A stretch of 64,000 nt of DNA from RFSX01 sp965248155 (GTDB lineage: Bacteria > Bacteroidota > Bacteroidia > Chitinophagales > Saprospiraceae), in the NCBI GenBank assembly GCA_965248155.1, contig CBDFIO010000001.1, forward strand, positions 1,116,001 to 1,180,000, written 5' to 3'. This document shows, piece after piece, positions 8,780 through 17,365 of the stretch. The translations under genes and the position numbers were made by a program. Below the pieces are notes generated by a model that searched no databases, had not been told where the DNA came from, and worked only from the letters and a program-made list of their open reading frames with translations. Numbering within the stretch: position 1 is the first letter of the stretch; each line of letters starts with the position of its first letter.

Positions 8780-9276
8780 AATACTTTATTTTTAAACTGT
8801 TCTTTTAATTTTGTTCTTGCTCTATGCAAGTACACTTTTACTTTTTCTATTGAATATCCTGTCAATTCGCTTATCTCTTTATAACTATATCCTTCAATAT
8901 CTCTAAGTTGAATGACAGGTCTATGCGTTTCTGGTAACTGATCAATAACTTTTCGGACACGATTGTAGCTGTCTTTTGCAACTGCTATTCTTTCCGGATT
9001 TGCAGTATTGGCTTCTAGATCATAATGCGCATCTATATCCGTGATTTCCATTCTATTTGATCTGTAAGCATCGATGGCTACATTTCTCGTTATAGTCATC
9101 ATATATGCTTCTTTGTTGTCTACACCGGATAGTAAATCCTTTTTTGTCCATATTTTTATCAAAGCATCTTGTACAACATCCCTGGCTGATTCCTCGTTTT
9201 TTACGATTCTCAATGCAAGACGGAACATTTTGTCTTTAATGTTTTGTATTATATGGTTGAATTCTTCTACCTGCAT
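8776..9276 (-). CDS. ECF RNA polymerase sigma factor
   Basis: 166 aa with sigma region 2 at about 10-75 (RDVVQDALIKIWTKKD, then ITRNVAIDAYRS) and region 4 at about 105-158 (LPETHRPVIQLRDIEGYS followed by the helix-turn-helix YKEISELTGYSIEKVKVYLHRAR). It would direct polymerase to a small regulon, probably including its own operon. First gene of a four-gene minus-strand unit with a coupled anti-sigma and two DUF4252 genes. Confidence 0.9.
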   Translation of the reverse strand: MQVEEFNHIIQNIKDKMFRLALRIVKNEESARDVVQDALIKIWTKKDLLSGVDNKEAYMMTITRNVAIDAYRSNRMEITDIDAHYDLEANTANPERIAVAKDSYNRVRKVIDQLPETHRPVIQLRDIEGYSYKEISELTGYSIEKVKVYLHRARTKLKEQFKNKVL

Positions 9277-9376
9277 TACAATATGAAGGACGGAATCTTA
9301 ATTAATAATGTTACAGGATAATTAACTTTAAACTTTATTTTTTTCAATTAAATGGTATTCATTTAAATAAAGATTC

Positions 9377-10921
9377 TTGAAAAAGATTGACAAACTCATA
9401 CTATTAGATTTTATTCCGCCTTATCTGATGGCCTTTTTTGTGGCTGAGTTTGTTCTGGTAATGCAGTTTTTATGGAAATATATAGATGTAATTATCGGAA
9501 AAGGCGTTTCTCTGGGTATCCTATTGGAGCTTATTTTTTACTGGTCGGTAAGAATTATTCCAGAAGCTGTTCCTGTCTCTATATTAATTGCTTCTGTTAT
9601 GGTTTTTGGCAATTTGGCTGAAAAATATGAGCTATCGAGCATGAAATCTGCAGGAATCTCCTTAACCAGAATTATGGGGATAGCTATTCTGATTGCGATC
9701 GGAACTTCTATGTTTTCTCTGTTGGCATCTAATTATCTAAAACCAAGCGCTAATTATAAATTTATTTATAGATATAATGCCATCAAAAGACAAAAACCAG
9801 CACTAAGCATTGAAGAGGGGATATTTAATAAGGATTTCAAAAATGTGACAATCAGAGTTGGAGATAAAGGACCTGATGGTCAGACTATTTCTGATATCCT
9901 TATATATGATCACTCTATTCAGGATAAAAGAGATATCAACATGCTCATCGCCTCAAAGGGGAGAATGTATGCTGCAGAGAATGATGACTATTTCATTATG
10001 GAATTAGAAGATGGCGAACAATACAGAGAATTGAAACCCTCCAATAAAGTTTCAAAAGAAAAGCCAAAACCTATGATGAGAACAAAATTCGATTCATGGA
10101 CAAAGATTTTTGACATGACGGAATTTGATCTTGAAGCTCAAAATGTGAATCTAACCAGAAAACAATATGATCTGCTGAACTCATTTCAGTTGATGGAAGC
10201 GATCGATTCTTTTAATCGCGAAATCCGAATTAATAAAGAAAGTGTCCTCAATAATTTTTCGGATATTCTATCTTATCCTGAAGCCACGATTGTCGAAAAA
10301 TCAAAAGATGAATCTTTGCCGAATCAAATGAAGGAAGCTATAAAAAGTAAAGACAAAATCATAAAATCAAATAAATCAACTGCCAAGCGTTACAAAACCC
10401 CTCCCAATCAAAAGGAAATTTTCCAGATAGACAGCTTAAGTACTTTCATAGAAACTTTTAAATCTAAAGAACTTAGTTCGGTGTTAACTTCAGTTAAACA
10501 TCTGACGGAAAGAAATAATGATAAAGTATTAAAGAGTATGAGGCTTGATAATACATTAACATATAGTAGATCGCTATACGTTCTTCGTTTGAATCAACAA
10601 TATTCCTGGGCATTCATTTGTATTGTGTTTTTATTTATTGGTGGATCACTGGGAAGCATAGTTAAAAAAGGAGGTTATGGATATCCATTATTAATAGCTA
10701 TTGTCTTTTTTATGTTCTTTATTATATTAAATATCATGGGTGAAAAATTGAGCAAAGGATTAACCATAGGTCCTATTTTTGGAGCCTGGTTACCTTATAC
10801 ATTACTCTTGCCAATTGCTGTTATCCTGACTTATAAGGCGATGAATGATTCAGATTTTTCATACATAAAAAATAAACTCGAGCTTCTGAGAAATCGCTTA
10901 TTTCCTGAGAACGAAGTTTAA
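9377..10921 (+). CDS. LptF/LptG (YjgP/YjgQ) family permease
   Basis: 514 aa. The N-terminus (KKIDKLILLDFIPPYL, three membrane spans to about 118), a large periplasmic jellyroll-type middle (about 120-400) and three C-terminal spans (about 415-500) match LptF/LptG, the inner-membrane subunits that with LptB move LPS to the periplasmic bridge. Which of the two it is cannot be told from the sequence alone. The start is TTG at 9377: the first ATG is at codon 18, inside helix 1, and would delete the conserved amphipathic start. The 3' end overlaps the convergent YigZ gene by 24 bp. Confidence 0.88.
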   Translation: MKKIDKLILLDFIPPYLMAFFVAEFVLVMQFLWKYIDVIIGKGVSLGILLELIFYWSVRIIPEAVPVSILIASVMVFGNLAEKYELSSMKSAGISLTRIMGIAILIAIGTSMFSLLASNYLKPSANYKFIYRYNAIKRQKPALSIEEGIFNKDFKNVTIRVGDKGPDGQTISDILIYDHSIQDKRDINMLIASKGRMYAAENDDYFIMELEDGEQYRELKPSNKVSKEKPKPMMRTKFDSWTKIFDMTEFDLEAQNVNLTRKQYDLLNSFQLMEAIDSFNREIRINKESVLNNFSDILSYPEATIVEKSKDESLPNQMKEAIKSKDKIIKSNKSTAKRYKTPPNQKEIFQIDSLSTFIETFKSKELSSVLTSVKHLTERNNDKVLKSMRLDNTLTYSRSLYVLRLNQQYSWAFICIVFLFIGGSLGSIVKKGGYGYPLLIAIVFFMFFIILNIMGEKLSKGLTIGPIFGAWLPYTLLLPIAVILTYKAMNDSDFSYIKNKLELLRNRLFPENEV

Positions 10922-11551
10922 GCCCTCGATTTTGGTTTCTTCTGTGATATCTTCAATTGATCTATTTAGCATTGAGGCTTTTATTTTGTTAATGTTTTGA
11001 ATCACCTCCGATTGATTAACAGAAATGCTTAATTGCGCTTTGTCGTCAAATGATTTATTAGCAATATTCAACTTGAGTGTTTTTACAGCTTTCATAAGTG
11101 AGCCCATGTGACTATAATGAAAATCAATATTGATAATGACCTCTAAAGTATAAACAAGAATTTCACTCTTTGCAATGGCTTCAGTGGTAGCAGTTTTGTA
11201 GGCATTTATTAAGCCCGAAGTACCTAATTTGACACCTCCGAAATACCTGACCACTACACATGCGACATTTTTGATTTCGTGACTAAGAATTTGATTATAA
11301 ATTGGTTTGCCGGCAGTTCCTGAAGGTTCACCATCATCATTATATCTGAAAGTATAATTATCCAGCAATCTATATGCATAACAGTGGTGTCTGGCTTTTA
11401 AATATTTTGACTTTAATTCCTTCAGTTTAGATGAGAAGGATTCTATAGTATCTATTGGGAAAAGATAGGCGATAAATTTTGATCCACGATCTTTAAATTC
11501 TCCTGTATATTCCTGATTTATGCTTAGGTATTGATCTTTTCCGAGCTCCAT
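10898..11551 (-). CDS. YigZ/IMPACT family protein
   Basis: 217 aa, near the usual size. The family signatures are RHHCYAYRL (54-62), NDDGEPSGTAGKP (71-83) and VVRYFGGVKLGTSGL (100-114), followed by a C-terminal ferredoxin-like domain. The molecular role of bacterial YigZ is unsettled; the fold is RNA-binding-like and related to eukaryotic IMPACT. The gene starts on the last base of the upstream EamA transporter gene, suggesting an operon, and runs into the 3' end of the LptF/G gene on the other strand. Confidence 0.9.
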   Translation of the reverse strand: MELGKDQYLSINQEYTGEFKDRGSKFIAYLFPIDTIESFSSKLKELKSKYLKARHHCYAYRLLDNYTFRYNDDGEPSGTAGKPIYNQILSHEIKNVACVVVRYFGGVKLGTSGLINAYKTATTEAIAKSEILVYTLEVIINIDFHYSHMGSLMKAVKTLKLNIANKSFDDKAQLSISVNQSEVIQNINKIKASMLNRSIEDITEETKIEGLNFVLRK

Positions 11552-12372
11552 TACAATGAGATTAGGATGACTGCAATGATAGCAAATAATAAGCCTATGT
11601 AATTGAATTTATTGAGTTTCTCCTTGAACATAAACAATCCCACTAAGGCTGTTAATCCTAAAGTAGCCACGTTGTTAACAGGAAAAAGAACGGATCCTTC
11701 CCATCCAATTTCTAAAGCTTTGAGAAGTAAATAAATCGTAAAAAAGTTTGGAATACCTAAACATACTCCAGCTATAATATCTCTCTTTTTAAAAAATGAC
11801 TTTCTTTTAATTAACATAAATACAAGGCCCCACAATCCAGCCAGAAAGAACAATGTAGTCACAAAATCCAGACTAGCACCAACTACAAGATTCTTTTGTT
11901 CTACAAAGAATATTGTGACTTCAATCACTCCATTCCCAATTATAATAAGCAATGGTAAATACCAATATTGAGCGATAAGAGATATTTCATTGCTTTTTCT
12001 CTTTTCAGGAATGTTGATCATAATGATTGCTGATATAGCGAGAATTATTGCGGTGACTTTATAAGTATTACAACTTTCTCCAAATATTAGAATTCCAATG
12101 ATAACAGGAAATATTAATGATAACTTTTGGAATATTCCTGTTATAATTAATCCTATTTTCTGTATTGAGAAAGCACCAACGTTGAAAAAAATAATAAACG
12201 TGAGGCTCAAGAAAAGTGCATATGGAAACCATTGCGTATCTGCTAGATCAGAGTCAATTGGTATACTTCCTAAGATTGCACAACCTAATAAAAAGCAAGT
12301 AAAATAGTTTGTAATTATAGCTGGTAAATTTGTAACTCCATATTTTGGAAAAATACGAAACAAGCTGACCAT
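11551..12372 (-). CDS. EamA/DMT family membrane transporter (start set too short)
   Basis: 273 aa from the first ATG, with nine or ten hydrophobic segments and two halves of similar layout, as in EamA drug/metabolite transporters (inner membrane, substrate unknown). The frame stays open upstream to a TAA at 12426-12424. The 12 codons before this ATG (CTG at 12408 onward) encode LLIVILILSNVL, which completes transmembrane helix 1. The true protein therefore probably begins near 12408, with a CTG or another non-ATG codon. The YigZ gene follows without a gap. Confidence 0.85.
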   Translation of the reverse strand: MVSLFRIFPKYGVTNLPAIITNYFTCFLLGCAILGSIPIDSDLADTQWFPYALFLSLTFIIFFNVGAFSIQKIGLIITGIFQKLSLIFPVIIGILIFGESCNTYKVTAIILAISAIIMINIPEKRKSNEISLIAQYWYLPLLIIIGNGVIEVTIFFVEQKNLVVGASLDFVTTLFFLAGLWGLVFMLIKRKSFFKKRDIIAGVCLGIPNFFTIYLLLKALEIGWEGSVLFPVNNVATLGLTALVGLFMFKEKLNKFNYIGLLFAIIAVILISL

Positions 12373-12495
12373 GAGGACATTGCTTAATATGAGTATAACT
12401 ATTAACAGTTTATTTGAATTTGCTTATAGATAAATTAAAACTAAAGTTTTAGATAAACACCACCTTTGTAAGGTATTTATAGTACTCCAATAATG

Positions 12496-12503
12496 TATAT
12501 TTG
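12496..12503 (+). promoter_or_regulatory. Bacteroidota -7 promoter motif for the DUF1599 gene
   Basis: TATATTTG matches TAnnTTTG and ends 9 bp before the ATG at 12513. Transcription starting about 7 bp downstream would give an almost leaderless message. This argues against the in-frame TTG at 12501, which lies inside the motif, as the start codon. Confidence 0.6.
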
Positions 12504-12512
12504 CGAAAATTT

Positions 12513-13067
12513 ATGTCATTGAAAAAAACGAATATCCAATATCAGGAGATCATATCCAAAGCAAAGGAAATATTTGTTTTGAAAACGAAAGATTATGGAA
12601 CAGCATGGCGAATTCTCAGACCATCTTCAGTGACTGACCAGATCTTTATCAAAGCCTCAAGAATACGTTCTATTCAAGAGAAAAAGGAAATGCAGATTGA
12701 TGAAAGTATTGAAGGAGAGTTTCTGGCAATAATCAACTATTGTGTCATGGCAATGATTCAGTTGGAAAATGTGGTTGTTGATGGAAACTATGATATGAAT
12801 CACGAATCATTGTTTGAGGCTTATGATAATAAAACAAAGTTAACCCTGGATCTGATGTTAAAGAAAAATCATGATTATGGAGAGGCATGGAGAGATATGC
12901 GTATCAGTAGTATGACGGACCTCATACTTATGAAACTATTGCGTATTAAGCAGATAGAAGAAAACGAAGGGCAAACTTTGATATCGGAAGGCCTGGATGC
13001 TAATTATCAGGATATGTTGAATTATGCAGTTTTTGCTCTTATTAAAAAATCAGAAATCGAATATTAA
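12513..13067 (+). CDS. DUF1599 (nucleotide-modification-associated domain 1) protein
   Basis: 184 aa from ATG 12513. The protein is an internal duplication: KDYGTAWR-x-LRPSSVTDQ-x-x-x-KASRIR in the first half recurs as HDYGEAWR-x-MRISSMTDL-x-x-x-KLLRIK in the second, each followed by an acidic stretch and a helical tail with NY near its end. The function is not established; the domain has been linked to nucleotide modification from gene context elsewhere. It abuts the BT_3928 DoxX gene (ATG directly after TAA), an arrangement I recall as conserved in Bacteroidota, often with tpiA; tpiA is absent here. Confidence 0.85.
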   Translation: MSLKKTNIQYQEIISKAKEIFVLKTKDYGTAWRILRPSSVTDQIFIKASRIRSIQEKKEMQIDESIEGEFLAIINYCVMAMIQLENVVVDGNYDMNHESLFEAYDNKTKLTLDLMLKKNHDYGEAWRDMRISSMTDLILMKLLRIKQIEENEGQTLISEGLDANYQDMLNYAVFALIKKSEIEY

Positions 13068-14564
13068 ATGACACTAACGACTTTATTGACTAACATAGGT
13101 ATAACTGCCATTTTAATAACTCTTATTGTTGGTTTTGTAATGAAAGGACATAAATCATGGTTGATGACCTTTCTACAAAACTTTTGTGGTGTGTTATTTA
13201 TTTTTTCTGGATGGGTTAAAGCTGTAGATCCACTTGGTACAGCTTATAAGATGGAGCAATACTTTGCAGAATTCCACTATACATTTGAGGCTACCTGGTT
13301 TAGTTTTGTTGCACCGGTTTTTCCTGTATTGTCCGATTATGCGATATGGTTTTCATTATTCATGATCGTTTTTGAAATAGTCCTTGGACTTATGTTATTG
13401 CTAGGTATGAAATCTAAATGGACAAGCTGGGCATTCCTGCTACTGGTTGGGTTTTTTACATTTCTTACCGGGTTCACTTATCTCACTGGATATGTTCCTG
13501 AAGGAGCTAATTTTTTCAGTTTTGGAAAATGGGGACAGTACAATGCCAATAACATGAAAGTTACAGATTGTGGATGTTTTGGTGATTTTATAAAATTGGT
13601 CCCAAAAACTTCTTTTTTCAAAGATGTATTCCTGCTGATTCCAGCATTATATTTTGTGTTCAAGCATAAGGATATGCACGAACTATTTACAGCCAAGATT
13701 AGAAAAGCAATTATAAGCTTAGCTACGATAGGGCTGATTGTTTATTGTTTTACAAATTTTAAATGGAATATTCCTCATGCTGATTTTAGACCATTTAAGA
13801 TAGGTACAGATATTCGTGGTCAATTAGAAGCAGAAAATGATGCCATGGCCGCTGTTCAGATTACTGACTGGAAACTTAAACATAACGAGACAGGAGAAAT
13901 ATTAATCCTTCCTAATGATGAATATCTGGGTAATTACAAAGATTATAGGGGGGTCTATTCCGTTGAAGAACAAATTAAAGCAGAACCGGCTATCCCAATT
14001 ACCAAGATTAGCGATTTTGAAATCACAGATTTAAACGGTGATGATATTACGGATGATATACTTTATAAAGAGGAAGCGCATTTTCTTGTCGTTAATCATA
14101 AGTTATATGCGAAACCTGAAAGGAAAATCAGGATCGTACAGGATTCCCTTTTTGTTTTAGATACTACAATCGTTACCAACGTTGAATCGTTGGCAGTTGA
14201 TACAGTTACTGTTCGAAGATTTGACAGTCTGCAGGATAGGGAAGAGACTTACATAGAGCAAAATTGGAAAGCTTCTTACATTGCAACTCATAGCAATACA
14301 TTAAAACCATTCCTCGATGCTGCAAAAGAAGCTAATCTTGATATCCTAATGGCTATTGGAGGAGCAGATCGTGATGTTATCGAAGCATTTGATGAACCTA
14401 CAGGACTTAATATAAACTATGGAATGGCAGATGATATTTTATTAAAGACTATTGTCAGATCTAATCCGGGAGTCGTATTAATGAAGGATGGAAAAATTTT
14501 AGATAAATGGCATATTAAAAAGCTACCTGAATTTTCAAAAATCCAGGAAAAGTATCTAAAATAA
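13068..14564 (+). CDS. BT_3928-type DoxX family membrane protein
   Basis: 498 aa. Four to five transmembrane helices occupy the first ~230 residues (DoxX-like, with FSGWVKAVDPLGTAYKMEQYF after helix 1 and a CGCFGD motif near 170). A ~260-residue soluble domain follows whose end (LDAAKEANLDILMAIGG ... NPGVVLMKDGKI) resembles the tail of a thioredoxin-like fold but without a CxxC. The role is unknown; a redox or quinone-linked function is a guess from the DoxX family. It is translationally adjacent to the DUF1599 gene. Confidence 0.82.
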   Translation: MTLTTLLTNIGITAILITLIVGFVMKGHKSWLMTFLQNFCGVLFIFSGWVKAVDPLGTAYKMEQYFAEFHYTFEATWFSFVAPVFPVLSDYAIWFSLFMIVFEIVLGLMLLLGMKSKWTSWAFLLLVGFFTFLTGFTYLTGYVPEGANFFSFGKWGQYNANNMKVTDCGCFGDFIKLVPKTSFFKDVFLLIPALYFVFKHKDMHELFTAKIRKAIISLATIGLIVYCFTNFKWNIPHADFRPFKIGTDIRGQLEAENDAMAAVQITDWKLKHNETGEILILPNDEYLGNYKDYRGVYSVEEQIKAEPAIPITKISDFEITDLNGDDITDDILYKEEAHFLVVNHKLYAKPERKIRIVQDSLFVLDTTIVTNVESLAVDTVTVRRFDSLQDREETYIEQNWKASYIATHSNTLKPFLDAAKEANLDILMAIGGADRDVIEAFDEPTGLNINYGMADDILLKTIVRSNPGVVLMKDGKILDKWHIKKLPEFSKIQEKYLK

Positions 14565-14595
14565 ATCTCGTATTTGATTTATATCGCATACAATA

Positions 14596-14973
14596 ATTGA
14601 AAAGCCTAAGGTTAAGATTTCACCTTCTTTACTTGAGCAACTCGAAACACAAATTCACGAGCAAGGACAAGTTGTAGTTCACTGTATAATGATTAGTCTT
14701 TTGCCAACATATATTAGGATATGGCCATCTACCTATCTTTACGACCATACTTCTGATCATAAGTCAGATTTGGTTCATGCCGAGAAAATATCTTATTACC
14801 CGGAGTGGACAATGACCGATTCGGGTGAAGCTTACTTTAGTTTGGTTTTTAGTGGCTTACCTAAATCTTGTACGGTTTTTGATTTGATTGAACATTGCAC
14901 CAATGAAGGAGGTGCTTTCAAGGTATTAAATATACCGCGCAATGAAAGCGATGTTTACTATGTTCAGTTTTAA
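14596..14973 (+). CDS. Conserved hypothetical protein, probable non-ATG start
   Basis: The first ATG (14689) would give 94 residues, but the same frame is open back to a TGA at 14575 and the segment before the ATG looks coding (EKPKVKISPSLLEQLETQIH, then EQGQVVVHC). An ATT at 14596, or ATA at 14593, would give about 125 residues starting I/M-EKPKVKIS. No domain was recognised; the protein is soluble, aromatic-rich and lacks a signal peptide. A frameshifted or miscalled base at the start codon is an equal alternative. It stands alone between the DoxX gene and the convergent flavoprotein gene. Confidence 0.5.
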   Translation: MEKPKVKISPSLLEQLETQIHEQGQVVVHCIMISLLPTYIRIWPSTYLYDHTSDHKSDLVHAEKISYYPEWTMTDSGEAYFSLVFSGLPKSCTVFDLIEHCTNEGGAFKVLNIPRNESDVYYVQF

Positions 14974-15017
14974 GATTAATACAGCTTAAGTACAAATGAT
15001 ATCTATTGCCAATGACA

Positions 15018-16856
15018 TTAAGCCACTGGATGACGACGTTTTGCTGCTGATCTGATATTGGCATTCCTTACAAATTCATTGTCGAATACACCACTCGAAT
15101 TGAAAAACAGAAAAGCTGCTAACCACTCATCAAATTTAGGATATAGATCATCTAAGACATCTTCAGAAAAAGGAAATTTAAAATTCAAGCCCCAATGTGG
15201 TCTTCCTCCACTGTGCAAAAACATCAATTGAATATGTTGATACAATTCCAATTCCTTCGCATCTTTTGCTGAGCTTTTCGGATTAACACGAAGCAATTCT
15301 ATATGACACCATTCTTTGACATCTTTCCCTTTAAACTTTCCATAGTTATTTGCCATATATGCTTTAGATGGTCTTGCAAATCGTAAGGCGAGAGGCGCAT
15401 TAAGATAGTATCCTTTCTTAAAAGTATCTGTTTGCTTTAGAAAGGCAAATAACAAATCTAACACCTCTGGGATCTGGCTGGTTGGAAAAGCAAATTCAAT
15501 TGCAACTCCTACCGTTTTCAGAGTTCCAGTTCCAGCGTTGTGAATCTTATAAGACAGGTCATAATATCCGGAACCGCTACTTTTTGAATTATCGTTTTGA
15601 CTTCTTAATATCGTTTCTATAAGTGTGACAGGAGCCACATCGGTCCTGTTTGTCAACCACCTTGTAAATTTTGCAGTCACTTTTAATTTGCCAAAAACAG
15701 ATGGCCAAAACTGTCTTTTTAACACCTTTTTTGACTTAGCTGGGGGATTGTTTTTCGGTACAGCTTTATTAATAAGTACAGATTGATATTTTTTATTTCT
15801 AACACGGTATGGATTTATCATTAGTGTGAGAAAGTAGTCTCCTTTTTTCAATAGAGACTTAGAAAATATCTGTTTGAAATTCGGATTCCATTTATTCCTT
15901 TTTGAATAACTAGGTCTTTTAGTTGGGGAATAATTGACTTCTTCATATAGGTGAATCATATCCGTAATTTCCAGAACACAAGAATGTATAATTCCAAAAC
16001 ATCCCATACTTACCAGTACGGAGTAAAATAAATCATCGTCTTGAAAAAGTTTGACCTTAATCGTTTTGTTATTATAGAATTGTTTGTGCTTGGCAGGATC
16101 AGTAATTCCATTTTTTGGTTCTACACGAAAAGCTTCTCCTCCACTACCTACAATAATTAATGATCTTACCATATCGTGATATGCAGAATGGACTCCACCT
16201 GTTCCATGTGTGCCGCTTCCCATTGCTCCTGCAAAATGCTGTACATCTCCTCCACCCATATTAAAAATCCGCTTATCTCCAAAATGATGAATGTCATTCT
16301 CATTATCCGGGCATAATATATGATTGATCATCCATATTCTCATAGCTGCCGGAATGTCGATATGGTTTTCGGTTGAGACCCCGGATTTTAATAAACCGCA
16401 AGCATCTTGATTAATTTTCTTTACATCTCGATTGTGATTTTCAGCTTCGTGCTTATTTTTTTTGGCTTTATAAGGATTAAGATCTGTCAGGTCAACATAA
16501 CAATCATCCGTTTGTACAATTACAGAAAAGGAATGTTTGGATCCTATGGGATGAATATTAAGATCTTTTTTTTCTGCAAACTTTATGACATTAATTAGTC
16601 CTTTAAGTGTTTGTGGGAGTACATAAAGAACAGGATGCACAAAGTGCCATGTTTCAGTAGAATTGGTGACTTCTACTTCGGTGAAGACCTTGCATTCACC
16701 GATAAGGTTCTTTTTCTGCTTCTTTAATTTGACCTCTTTTTCTGTTATTCCTAATTCCCCTTTGGAATTTTCTTCTATTAGAGAATTGAATTTGGTTTTA
16801 CTTAGACTCTCAGTACCGGAGTCACGAATTTCGGTAAGAATTGCTTTTTCTATCAT
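15018..16856 (-). CDS. FAD-binding aldonolactone-oxidase-like protein (VAO family)
   Basis: 612 aa. The PCMH-type FAD domain is visible at IHPIGSKHSFS (101-111) and at GAMGSGTHGTGG near 210-221. GGRPHWG at about 550 matches the HWGK-type motif near the C-terminus of L-gulono/D-arabinono-lactone oxidases, where the Lys is replaced by Leu (HWGLNF). These enzymes oxidise sugar lactones with FAD. The protein is longer than typical ALO enzymes (~430-470 aa) because of an N-terminal ~75 residues and an inserted basic loop around 330-400. No signal peptide. Substrate unknown. Confidence 0.78.
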   Translation of the reverse strand: MIEKAILTEIRDSGTESLSKTKFNSLIEENSKGELGITEKEVKLKKQKKNLIGECKVFTEVEVTNSTETWHFVHPVLYVLPQTLKGLINVIKFAEKKDLNIHPIGSKHSFSVIVQTDDCYVDLTDLNPYKAKKNKHEAENHNRDVKKINQDACGLLKSGVSTENHIDIPAAMRIWMINHILCPDNENDIHHFGDKRIFNMGGGDVQHFAGAMGSGTHGTGGVHSAYHDMVRSLIIVGSGGEAFRVEPKNGITDPAKHKQFYNNKTIKVKLFQDDDLFYSVLVSMGCFGIIHSCVLEITDMIHLYEEVNYSPTKRPSYSKRNKWNPNFKQIFSKSLLKKGDYFLTLMINPYRVRNKKYQSVLINKAVPKNNPPAKSKKVLKRQFWPSVFGKLKVTAKFTRWLTNRTDVAPVTLIETILRSQNDNSKSSGSGYYDLSYKIHNAGTGTLKTVGVAIEFAFPTSQIPEVLDLLFAFLKQTDTFKKGYYLNAPLALRFARPSKAYMANNYGKFKGKDVKEWCHIELLRVNPKSSAKDAKELELYQHIQLMFLHSGGRPHWGLNFKFPFSEDVLDDLYPKFDEWLAAFLFFNSSGVFDNEFVRNANIRSAAKRRHPVA

Positions 16857-16927
16857 AATTATAAGATTGGATCGGGTATATAATGGAATTAAGGTCCATT
16901 TTGACTTTAACGGGGGACCCTTTTCTA

Positions 16928-16945
16928 TCGTAACCTAAGTTACGA
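16928..16945. repeat. Short inverted repeat upstream of the flavoprotein gene
   Basis: TCGTAAC and GTTACGA, 7-bp arms around CTAA, lie 72 bp upstream of the flavoprotein ATG. No T-run follows on the minus strand, so an operator is more likely than a terminator for cutA. Weak evidence. Confidence 0.3.
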
Positions 16946-17059
16946 AAAAAGGAATTAAGTTTTTTATCAATATGAAAGTTATTCTTTGATTCATTGTGAG
17001 ACCGAATACCAGAAACGAGAATGTATAATAGAGTTGATCAACAAAAAATGTCAGTAACT

Positions 17060-17365
17060 TTATTTCAGACAATCTTCCATCCAGTCACCATAAGATTTAT
17101 TAATAGACTGTTCCCGATGCGTTATGATAGGGATCTCGTAAGGATGGTGCGTTTTAATATATTGTAGAGCGGAATCTAATTTACTTTTTGATGTTTTGTA
17201 GAGCGCTGCAAATTCATCATCTTCTTGAATCTCACCTTGCCACATGTATTGACTTTTAATGGGGTAAATGTTCGAGCACACTGCAAGCTTTTCTTTTATT
17301 AAATGGCGTCCGATATTTTGAGCTGATTCTATATCTGGAAAAGTACTATATATGACAACTATCAT
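17060..17365 (-). CDS. cutA: Divalent-cation tolerance protein CutA
   Basis: 101 aa, typical CutA1 length. The alternating beta-strand pattern, the A-V-C-S-N-I-Y segment (about 29-35), Y-x-W-Q-G-E-I (40-46) and HPYEIPII (75-82) are the family signatures. CutA1 forms stable trimers structurally like PII proteins; the role in metal tolerance is historical and not well explained. Its ATG overlaps the pfkA stop by 4 bp, so it is translated with pfkA and the kinase upstream. Confidence 0.95.
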   Translation of the reverse strand: MIVVIYSTFPDIESAQNIGRHLIKEKLAVCSNIYPIKSQYMWQGEIQEDDEFAALYKTSKSKLDSALQYIKTHHPYEIPIITHREQSINKSYGDWMEDCLK

